DNA of 48,255 bases. Origin: CAYTTR01 sp964440805 (GTDB lineage: Bacteria > Acidobacteriota > Aminicenantia > Aminicenantales > Aminicenantaceae). The position numbers and the translations under genes were made by a program. How positions within the stretch are numbered: position 1 is the first letter of the stretch; every line of letters starts with the position of its first letter. The notes beneath the pieces were generated by a model. It had not been told where the DNA came from and ran no database searches. It saw only the letters and a program-made list of their open reading frames with translations. Positions 17,708 through 24,074 of this stretch are shown piece after piece. The stretch is from assembly GCA_964440805.1 (NCBI GenBank), contig CAYTTR010000020.1, forward strand, positions 1 to 48,255, written 5' to 3'.

Positions 17708-18415
17708 ATGAAAACAAAAATGGTTATCCTATGCTTTTTTTTCATTTTTTTTGGTGAAATTTTTCTCCAGGCAGAAGTCCGACCTCAAGCTGGAATAGAA
17801 AGCTATATAGGACCTAATAATTTTTTTTCTATAACTCCTTGGGTAGGAATAAGGGTCAATCTAACTTACCAATCGTCATTATTAGTGAAGTATTATCTGC
17901 ATAATATTGAATATGACTATATTAATGAACTTGAAAAAACCGTGGAGAGAAAAGCCCGTTTGAATAACTTCACTACTGCTATATACGCCCAAAAATGGGG
18001 ACATGATTTCTACGCTGCCACATCTCTTTTTTCGGGCACTGATGATTATTCTGCTCTGGCTATGGATGCAGGAACAGAACTTCGTTTGACCGAAAGAATT
18101 GCTCTAAATGGAGGGATTTATTATTTAAATGAAAGCTCCATCCTCTGGTATCCGGATGAGGAGACCCGCCGGATCTCTATTTATTCAGTAAAAGGAGGAT
18201 TCAGATATACTTTGTTTAATGGTTTCTCCTTGGGTCCTAATTTTAATTTGTACAAAAATTCAGAAGAGGTAAACGCCTCATCTATTGGTGTTCTCCTGCG
18301 GTACGTTCCCAAATATCCTTTCTATTTTCATCTTGCTTACTACTACTATTCTGAATCCGCTCAATACCGGTTTTCCGGCCATTTTTTCTCTTTCGGCATT
18401 AATATGTATTACTAA
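17708..18415 (+). CDS. Outer-membrane beta-barrel protein of the polysaccharide locus
   Basis: The start is ATG 17708, preceded by AAGGAGGATAAAATCGAA, giving 235 residues; an upstream in-frame codon at 17672 lacks a comparable ribosome-binding site. A signal peptide (MKTKMVILCFFFIFFGEIFL, ending near QAE) is followed by alternating beta-strand-like, aromatic-rich sequence (LLVKYYLHNIEYDY, FHLAYYYYSESAQ) and the C-terminus INMYY. A barrel of about ten to twelve strands fits. It is the last gene of the wecB block, 39 bases after the synthase. In synthase-dependent systems an outer-membrane porin exports the polymer, so this is a plausible exit pore, although it is smaller than PgaA or PelB and no TPR region is present. 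Confidence 0.68.
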   Translation: MKTKMVILCFFFIFFGEIFLQAEVRPQAGIESYIGPNNFFSITPWVGIRVNLTYQSSLLVKYYLHNIEYDYINELEKTVERKARLNNFTTAIYAQKWGHDFYAATSLFSGTDDYSALAMDAGTELRLTERIALNGGIYYLNESSILWYPDEETRRISIYSVKGGFRYTLFNGFSLGPNFNLYKNSEEVNASSIGVLLRYVPKYPFYFHLAYYYYSESAQYRFSGHFFSFGINMYY

Positions 18416-18604
18416 GGTAACTGGAGATAAAAAGTTCCTTTAGACTGAAGAAAGCGAAATGATAGCCCGTATTCAAAGATGAGGGACAGACAATATTCTT
18501 TTATTTTTTTACAGAATTTTGTTTAAATAGCAATTTATAAATATAACTACAATCTGGGAACTGCGAAAATTTTTTAAGATCTGTTCAGTTCGGGGCCTTG
18601 GCCT

Positions 18605-18725
18605 GGCAAATTGGTGGTAAGCTCTTAGAGAGACCCGGCTTAGCTATTTGCCCTCGGCTTGGTAGGTTTGCTTCTTAACTGCACCATAACCCTGGTGGTC
18701 AGCCTTAGAAGCAAACCAATCAGCC
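18605..18725. other. Two adjacent long inverted repeats: possible structured RNA or mobile-element end
   Basis: The 350-base gap between 18416 and 18769 has no convincing gene but holds two strong stem-loops. Stem A pairs GGCAAAT (18605-18611) with ATTTGCC (18646-18652), with an inner TAAGC/GCTTA pair. Stem B pairs GGTTTGCTTCT (18665-18675) with AGAAGCAAACC (18707-18717), an inner CACCA (18682-18686) with TGGTG (18693-18697), and an outer GGCT/AGCC. The nested, interrupted pairing looks more like a folded RNA or a transposon-end structure than a simple terminator. It matches no riboswitch consensus that I recognise. It lies 45 bases before the IS91-type transposase remnant. Confidence 0.55.
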
Positions 18726-18769
18726 AAAAAATATAAAAAAAGTATTAAATTAACCAGGGAAGTAAATAA

Positions 18770-19081
18770 ATGATTAAAGAATTGAAGAAGAAAGTAGAAA
18801 ACTTGACCGAAAGTCTCATTGCCTGGAGGCGGGCTGGGCGTTCCTTTTATACTCCTTCTGCAATCTGGCCCATTTCACGAATCATCCTTCCTGCCGTGGC
18901 AGGAACCTACCGCCGGCGTCATCCGGAACATTCAGTTTTTTATCGTGTGTTCTTTTATTATTTTGAGAGGTTCCTCAGAGAATATGAGACCGCAGGATCT
19001 TCTGATGGCAGCCGAGGAGAGTGGGGAATATTTTTAAAAGCCTCCTTGGATGTTTTTTCCGATTCGAGGGAGAAGTTTAAT
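18770..19081 (+). pseudogene. IS91-type transposase N-terminal remnant
   Basis: A 104-residue open frame contains YRRRHPEHSVFYRVFFYYF followed by ERFLREYE. This is the start of the zinc-ribbon N-terminus of IS91-family transposases (typically Y.pRhPe.tvlY.vl..hfe.Fl..YE). In intact proteins it continues with CGxxxxGFARxxCxxCxxE and a Y2 HUH transposase domain. Here the downstream sequence lacks Cys and matches nothing in the family, and it stops at 19079-19081. The element is therefore heavily truncated. It sits between the inverted repeats at 18605-18725 and the 106-bp repeat at 19140, which may be further pieces of the same element. Confidence 0.65.
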
Positions 19082-19139
19082 TAAAACTTGATGATTTGTA
19101 GATTCCAGGGGATTTATGTCGCATTTTAAGTCATTGACC

Positions 19140-19245
19140 TCGTCGTTTTCGGTGTGATATCCTCATATCAGCATGTTAACGGGTGGGAATTGAGAGAAAT
19201 TGGGAAGAATTTGGAGCGAACCCAAAAACAAAATTCCTATCAAAA
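19140..19245 (+). repeat. 106-bp direct repeat, copy 2
   Basis: Same orientation as 1-106 with one mismatch (19195). Here it lies between the IS91-type remnant and the gene starting at 19301, whose ribosome-binding site lies outside the repeat. Identity ends sharply at 19245. Two near-identical copies 19 kb apart could mediate deletion or inversion of everything between, or could confuse assembly. Confidence 0.9.
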
Positions 19246-19300
19246 AGTGAGATTAGCCCGCTTTGAGGACACAAAATTTCAAAAAGGAAAGGAGATTTTC

Positions 19301-19765
19301 ATGAAATCTTTTATGAATTCTTTGTTTGGCTATGCTGTTATCCTGTTTTTGGCTTGTTTCGGGTTGCTAGGAGCGGCCGATGTCATCCAGACCCAGGAAA
19401 GCGATGTTATGGAGGGATTCGAGGCCGACCTGACCGGACTCAATATCCGCAACGATGTCTTGACCCTTCGATTTAAAATCCGCAATACCGGAAGTGATGG
19501 AAAAACAGTGGAATTCTACTTCAAGGACTGCTATATCGTTGATGCGGCCAACCAGAAGAAGTATTTTCCTCTTAAGGATTCCGAAGGACAGTTCATTGCC
19601 GGCCCCAAAGAAAAAGATTGGGAAGGCGGTCGATATCGGTTTTCCATCGACGCAGGCTCTTCGGCAGGCTTCTGGGTGAAATTTCCGGTTCCCGCCGACA
19701 ATCCTGAGACGATCGACATCACTATTCCTCTTTTCTTCCCGTTCGAAGAGGTCTCGCTGGAATAG
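19301..19765 (+). CDS. Secreted protein of unknown function
   Basis: The 154-residue protein starts at ATG 19301 behind AAAGGAAAGGAG; an upstream in-frame ATG inside the 106-bp repeat has no such site. A signal peptide covers residues about 1-25 (ending GAA-D). The mature part alternates short beta-strands (DLTGLNIRNDVLTLRFKIRN, TVEFYFKDCYIVD, RYRFSIDAGSSAGFWVKF) in a pattern like an immunoglobulin-type sandwich such as DUF4352-like periplasmic domains. No catalytic motif is visible. It is followed 24 bases later by an OmpA-family gene, and the pair may form a cell-envelope module. Confidence 0.72.
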   Translation: MKSFMNSLFGYAVILFLACFGLLGAADVIQTQESDVMEGFEADLTGLNIRNDVLTLRFKIRNTGSDGKTVEFYFKDCYIVDAANQKKYFPLKDSEGQFIAGPKEKDWEGGRYRFSIDAGSSAGFWVKFPVPADNPETIDITIPLFFPFEEVSLE

Positions 19766-19789
19766 AGTCAAAAATAATTGAAGTCAAAA

Positions 19790-20437
19790 ATGAGAGTTAG
19801 AAACAAATTTCTTCTTCTTGCAATCGCTATCTTGACACTCTGGAGTTGGACAATCTCTGCTGCCTTCAGCTTGGATGAAGATGAGATGGTTATACCGGCG
19901 GAAGCTCATCAGAAAGCTGTCGAAGCCCTCAAGGCCCTGGGTCCGGAGAGAGGCGCCCTTCAGATCACCTTTAAAGTGTTAATCGTCGAAGGCATCGTGC
20001 GGGGAGTATCTGCCCGGAGCGAGAAGATCCAGGCGGCTCTCAAGGAACTGGGAGCAAAGGAAACAGAGACCGAATATCTGATCGAACTCCCCGGCGATAT
20101 TCTTTTCGATTTCGACAAATGGACCATTATGGAGGATGCCGAAGAAACCCTGTCCAAGGTTGGAGAGATTATCAGCGCTTACCAGTATCCGGTGACCATT
20201 ATCGGCCACACTGATTCCAAGGGGGCTGAATCTTATAATCTGGAACTTTCCAGGAAGAGGGCAGAGGCTGTCAAGCAGTGGCTGGTGGACCGGGAGGGTA
20301 TTAACCAGGAAAGGATAGAAACTATCGGCAAAGGGGAGAGCGAACCTGTGGCTCCCAATACCAAGGCGGACGGCTCCGATAACCCGGAAGGCCGACAGAA
20401 GAACCGCCGCGTTGAGATAAGAATCGGTAAGGAATGA
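19790..20437 (+). CDS. OmpA-family peptidoglycan-binding protein
   Basis: The protein has 215 residues from ATG 19790 (a TTG 12 bases upstream is also in frame). A signal peptide or membrane segment occupies about 5-28. Residues about 95-215 form an OmpA C-terminal domain: ILFDFDKWTI, VTIIGHTDSKGAESYNLELS, RAEAVKQWLV, the GKGESEPVAPN region and GRQKNRRVEIRI. The Asp and Arg of the meso-diaminopimelate-binding motif are present. It should tether the envelope to peptidoglycan. The preceding 65 residues are not a barrel, so this is a periplasmic or lipoprotein-like variant and not a classical porin. It appears cotranscribed with the secreted protein just upstream. Confidence 0.88.
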   Translation: MRVRNKFLLLAIAILTLWSWTISAAFSLDEDEMVIPAEAHQKAVEALKALGPERGALQITFKVLIVEGIVRGVSARSEKIQAALKELGAKETETEYLIELPGDILFDFDKWTIMEDAEETLSKVGEIISAYQYPVTIIGHTDSKGAESYNLELSRKRAEAVKQWLVDREGINQERIETIGKGESEPVAPNTKADGSDNPEGRQKNRRVEIRIGKE

Positions 20438-20565
20438 ACCGGCTTCTTTCATCCCTCATCCCTGGATCGCAAGAACTTCTTTATACTGAAACGGGGTGCG
20501 TTTATTCTCTTTCTATTTGTACCGAAACAATATACCGGATACCGAAAGGCTGCCGTAATGAAGAT

Positions 20566-20665
20566 NNNNNNNNNNNNNNNNNNNNNNNNNNNNNNNNNNN
20601 NNNNNNNNNNNNNNNNNNNNNNNNNNNNNNNNNNNNNNNNNNNNNNNNNNNNNNNNNNNNNNNNN
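20566..20665. other. Assembly gap (100 N)
   Basis: Exactly 100 undetermined bases mark a scaffold join of unknown true length. Between 20438 and 20565 I see no gene. The order of the OmpA pair and the betaine island depends on this join. Confidence 0.99.
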
Positions 20666-20866
20666 TTTGTGGATGTGCCGGACCTTCCGGAATATTTTAA
20701 GCAGTGGGCTCAAGAGCCCGGAGGAATTCCTTATATCCGGCGGGAGGACCTGTCCACTCTGGATGAACTGGAAGAAGAATACATCCTCTATCTGCTGAGG
20801 GTAACCCAGAACAATTTGAGCAGGACCGCTCAATCCAACGGCCAGGCCCAGAATATTGGTTATTGA
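20666..20866 (+). pseudogene. C-terminal fragment of a sigma-54-type (Fis-domain) regulator
   Basis: Reading out of the N gap, the plus strand encodes FVDVPDLPEYFKQWAQEPGG and then LSTLDELEEEYILYLLRVTQ followed by NNLSRTA. This is the linker and start of the Fis-type DNA-binding helix-turn-helix found at the end of NtrC-like activators (usually continuing LGISRTTLWRKLK). After about 20832 the match ends and the frame stops at 20866 inside unrelated sequence. The 5' part is in or beyond the gap. The gene is broken at the junction with an inverted ABC-permease fragment. Confidence 0.7.
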
Positions 20867-20923
20867 ATAGGCTTTGTGTCTTTTCAGATTCCGGAAGGTC
20901 GTTTTTAAATAATTTTTCAGCAT
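20831..20923 (-). pseudogene. N-terminal fragment of a MacB/FtsX-type ABC permease
   Basis: From ATG 20923 on the minus strand the first 31 codons read MLKNYLKTTFRNLKRHKAYS then ITNILGLAVGL. This is the stereotyped N-terminus and first membrane helix of MacB-like ABC permeases, which are abundant in Acidobacteria-related and Aminicenantes genomes. The match ends at about 20831, exactly where the opposite-strand Fis-domain fragment ends, so two unrelated genes were joined head-on by a rearrangement. Confidence 0.7.
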
Positions 20924-20945
20924 ACTTTTTCTCCGTATTTTTCTA

Positions 20946-22529
20946 TTATTTATACGGATTTTTTTCTTCAAATGTTTCTTTCACATCGGAAATGGTTTCC
21001 ACCTTCCATTTTTCCGCCTGCCGGCCGCGCATCATGAGAGCATAAGTATTGTTGAACCCCAGCGGGCTCAGCCATTCCATATCAAATTGTTCCTTCATGC
21101 CTTTCTTGACACGGTTTTCGACTCGTCCCTCCCTCCGCAGCGATCTCAACTCCGGCTTATCCGCTTCCAGCAGGACGAGAAGCGCCGTTCCCGAATACTC
21201 CGGATAAAGGTCGATTTCTCCGTTACGCAGGGCATCGAAACAGATCTTCGTCCCTCCCAATCCCGTTTTTAAGACGGTTTCTAAGTCGGTTTGATAATCG
21301 ATCAGGAGGGCAAAAACATGGGCCAGGATAAACTGCTCCGTGAAATTTTTGCTCCCTATGACGACCTTTCTTCTCTTCCGGCCGGATGAGACCGGAACAA
21401 TTCCCATCTCTTTTACGAAGTCTTCGGCGACCGCGGAGGGATCCATTTTATCATGATCGACCCGGTAGTTCATGGCGGCCATTTTTTCATTCGATATTTT
21501 TCCTTCCATGTCCTCGAAAATCCGCCTCAAAACCGGATATTTTCTGATCACATCCCCCCGGACCAAAGGAGCGGCATGGTAGGGCGGAAAATAATCTTTA
21601 TCATCTTTCAACACTTTAAGGTTATAAGTTTTGATGCGGCCGTCGGTGGAAAAACCGCAGATGAGATCCACTTTTTTCCGCTTCAGCGCCCTGTACATCA
21701 ATCCGGGGTCAAGTTCCACGGTTTCCAAATCCAGTCCATAAGTCTCTTTGAGTCCCGGGTAGCCGTCGGCTCTTTCCATGAATTCCGCCGTGAAGCCGGC
21801 TTTAAAACCGGAAGAGGATGAAATAAAGGAAGGAACGATAAAAAAAGGGACCAAAACAAAAAGCAGGATGGCGGATATAATAAGAAACGGCTTGATGAAA
21901 CGGTGGATGACCTTTTGGACAATCCCTAATCCCAGGTCAAAGACAAGGGCCAGGAGGGCGGCCGGAATAGCACCGGCCAGGATCATATGAATATTATTAA
22001 GGGCGATCCCCCGGAAAATGAATTCACCGAGTCCTCCCGAACCGATGAGAGCGCAGAGGGTGGCGATGCCGACGTTGATAACCGTGGCCGTTCGAATCCC
22101 GGCAAAGATGACCGATACGGACAGGGGAAGTTCCACTTTCAATAAAATTTGGCGGTCCGACATGCCCATCCCCAGGGCGGCCTCCCTGACGGAGGGGTCG
22201 ACCTCATTGATCCCGGTAAAGGTATTCCTGATGATGGGAAGCAGAGCGTAGAGGAAAAGAGCGACCACGGCCGGAACGACTCCGATACCCAGCAGAGGAA
22301 GCAAAAAACCCAAGAGGGCGACACTGGGGATAGTCTGGATAACGCCCACCATCCCCAAAACGGGTGATGATATTTTTTTCTTTCGGGTCAGGAAAATCCC
22401 TAAAGGCAGACCGATGAATACGGCTATGGTCAGAGCCAACACGGTCAACCCGATGTGCTCAATGGTTTGCTCGAGTATTTCAAAACGCCGGTCGATGATG
22501 AATATGTAAAACGCGTTCAAACTCTGCAT
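20946..22529 (-). CDS. OpuC-type betaine/choline/carnitine ABC permease fused to a circularly permuted binding domain
   Basis: The 527-residue protein imports osmoprotectant-type quaternary amines together with the ATPase encoded 8 bases upstream. Residues about 20-235 form a five- to six-helix permease with the ATPase-contacting EAA loop (VREAALGMGMSDRQILLKVE, about 114-133). The rest is a COG1732/OsmF-like substrate-binding domain, but its halves are in the opposite order to the usual protein. Residues 241-376 carry the part normally last (GFTAEFMERADGYPGL, GFSTDGRIK, KDYFPPYHAAPLVR). Residues 387-520 carry the part normally first (VVIGSKNFTEQFIL, LGGTKICFDALRNGEIDLYP, EYSGTA, GFNNTYALM, TISDVKE). 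It lies in the strand and order of the methyltransferase island, so the likely cargo is a betaine, carnitine or choline. Confidence 0.88.
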   Translation of the reverse strand: MQSLNAFYIFIIDRRFEILEQTIEHIGLTVLALTIAVFIGLPLGIFLTRKKKISSPVLGMVGVIQTIPSVALLGFLLPLLGIGVVPAVVALFLYALLPIIRNTFTGINEVDPSVREAALGMGMSDRQILLKVELPLSVSVIFAGIRTATVINVGIATLCALIGSGGLGEFIFRGIALNNIHMILAGAIPAALLALVFDLGLGIVQKVIHRFIKPFLIISAILLFVLVPFFIVPSFISSSSGFKAGFTAEFMERADGYPGLKETYGLDLETVELDPGLMYRALKRKKVDLICGFSTDGRIKTYNLKVLKDDKDYFPPYHAAPLVRGDVIRKYPVLRRIFEDMEGKISNEKMAAMNYRVDHDKMDPSAVAEDFVKEMGIVPVSSGRKRRKVVIGSKNFTEQFILAHVFALLIDYQTDLETVLKTGLGGTKICFDALRNGEIDLYPEYSGTALLVLLEADKPELRSLRREGRVENRVKKGMKEQFDMEWLSPLGFNNTYALMMRGRQAEKWKVETISDVKETFEEKNPYK

Positions 22530-22537
22530 TATATCTC

Positions 22538-23518
22538 TTAAGGTTTCACGCGGTAAAAGGCGGCTAAAAGCTCACCGGCCTTCAGCTCGGTACGAGCATC
22601 TCCGTCCTCATCCAAAATACGAAAAAAGGTCTGTTTTCCGGGCGAACGCTCCAATGTCTCCAGAACTTCCAGAAGGCTGGTTGTTTCCTTAAATTCAGGC
22701 AGGTCTTTATCGGAGAGCGGACTTTTGGAAACCTCATCCAGAATATCCTTGAGGGTAAAAACCTGAAGCTCGAGGAGGAAACGGTTGGCTTGAAGAAAAT
22801 CCCGGACAAAATCATTCTCGGGAGAATACAGGAGTTCTTTGGCCGTCCCCAACTGCTTGATTTTTCCTTTATCCATGAGGCATATCCTGTCTCCCATGTC
22901 GAAGGCCTCAAAAACATCGTGGGTCACCAGGATCATGGTTTTTCTAAGAAATGATTCCAGGGATTTGAATTCTTTCTGGATGTCCCTGCGGGTGATCTGA
23001 TCCAGAGCGCCGAAGGGTTCATCCAAAAGGATGACCGCGGGATCCGACGCAAAGGCCCGGGCCAGCCCGATTCTCTGCTGCTGCCCCCCGCTCAGCTCAT
23101 GGGGGTATCGCTTCACGAATTTTTCGGAAGGGAGTCCGACCAAATCCAACAGTTCATGAACACGCTTTCGAATTTTCTTTTTATCCCATTTCAAAAGATG
23201 GGGAACCATGGCGATATTCTGCTCGACGGTATAGTGGGGAAAAAGACCGATATCCTGAATGACATATCCGATCCCTCTTCGCAGTTCTTCGGGATTCCGT
23301 TCCTGAATGTTCTCTCCCTTCAGCAAAACAGTTCCTGAAGTGGGCTCGACCAGCCGGTTCAGCATCCTCAGAGTCGTTGTTTTTCCGCATCCCGAAGTTC
23401 CGAGAAGGACCATGGTTTCCCCTTCTTGTACGGAAAAAGAAATGCCGTCCACGGCGGTCAGGCCGTTAAACTTCTTGGTAAGGTCCCGAGCCTCGATTTC
23501 AGCCGTTTTTCCTATCAT
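22538..23518 (-). CDS. opuCA: OpuCA-type betaine ABC transporter ATP-binding protein
   Basis: The 326-residue ATPase energises quaternary-amine import. It carries Walker A GTSGCGKTT (40-48), the Q-loop in VIQDIGLFPHY, signature LSGGQQQR (142-149), Walker B VILLDEPFGALD (162-173) and the H-loop His in ILVTHD. The first 240 residues are typical of the OpuA/OpuC/ProV group. The C-terminal extension (about 245-326, LKDILDEVSKSPLSDKDL onward) is in the position of the CBS domain pair that senses ionic strength in OpuA/ProV, but it is short and only partly CBS-like. Regulation may therefore differ from classical osmotic control. It is directly followed by the permease/binding-domain gene. Confidence 0.93.
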   Translation of the reverse strand: MIGKTAEIEARDLTKKFNGLTAVDGISFSVQEGETMVLLGTSGCGKTTTLRMLNRLVEPTSGTVLLKGENIQERNPEELRRGIGYVIQDIGLFPHYTVEQNIAMVPHLLKWDKKKIRKRVHELLDLVGLPSEKFVKRYPHELSGGQQQRIGLARAFASDPAVILLDEPFGALDQITRRDIQKEFKSLESFLRKTMILVTHDVFEAFDMGDRICLMDKGKIKQLGTAKELLYSPENDFVRDFLQANRFLLELQVFTLKDILDEVSKSPLSDKDLPEFKETTSLLEVLETLERSPGKQTFFRILDEDGDARTELKAGELLAAFYRVKP

Positions 23519-23567
23519 TCTTATTTTATTATATCTTAACCGCTTGAGAGATAACAGGCCGGTTCTT

Positions 23568-23999
23568 TCAGTCCGGCTGCAAAACCCTCCGTAATTTTTC
23601 CGCGTTTTTTTCCAGCTCCGAACGCGGGGTTTTTTGATAATAGTGTTCCCCGACCTTTACCGCGAACCCGTCTCCCCGGTACCTGGGAAAAACGTGAAGA
23701 TGGACATGAAAAATCTCCTGATGAGCGGCCGCTCCGTCAGCCAGAAAAAAATTGACCCCTTCGCACCTGAGATCTGTCCGGCGCAAGGCTTGTGACATTC
23801 GCTGTGCCGTTTGGAACATGCGGGCTCCGGTTTTAGGGTCGAGGTCGGCGAGATAAGAAGCGTGTCTGTTGGGCACGACCAGAAGATGGCCGGGATTGAT
23901 GGGTCGAATATCCATGAACACCGAGACAACATCGCCGCGATAAACAAAAGATGCCCTTTCCCGGCCGTTTAGGATGTCACAGAACAAACAAGAGGACAT
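23568..23999 (-). CDS. HIT-family nucleotide hydrolase/transferase
   Basis: The 143-residue cytosolic protein has the histidine-triad motif HVHLHVFPRY with His98, His100 and His102, an N-terminal CLFC zinc-type pair (4-7), and the HIT fold strands VVSVFMDIRPINPGHLLVVP. Members hydrolyse or transfer nucleotide adducts such as AMP-N or Ap4A. It lies between the betaine importer and the asparagine-synthetase-like gene on the same strand. A link to the AMP-forming chemistry of the latter is possible but not demonstrable. ATG 23999 is preceded by an AAGAGAACATG leader with only a weak ribosome-binding site. Confidence 0.93.
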   Translation of the reverse strand: MSSCLFCDILNGRERASFVYRGDVVSVFMDIRPINPGHLLVVPNRHASYLADLDPKTGARMFQTAQRMSQALRRTDLRCEGVNFFLADGAAAHQEIFHVHLHVFPRYRGDGFAVKVGEHYYQKTPRSELEKNAEKLRRVLQPD

Positions 24000-24074
24000 G
24001 TTCTCTTAACTCCATTTATTTTATCAGCCATCCTATAACAGGCTGATATGCTCCGGAGCCCGATGAAGCGGTAC

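Noticed and set aside
18590..18730. c-di-GMP riboswitch, tRNA or 6S RNA in the intergenic region
   Set aside because: The stems do not show the conserved GEMM core, a cloverleaf or the 6S bubble; only an unassigned structured element can be supported.
20434..20866. Open frames that read across the N run at 20566-20665
   Set aside because: The undetermined bases give no real sequence, and frames through them are artefacts; the same applies to frames crossing 25612-25711.
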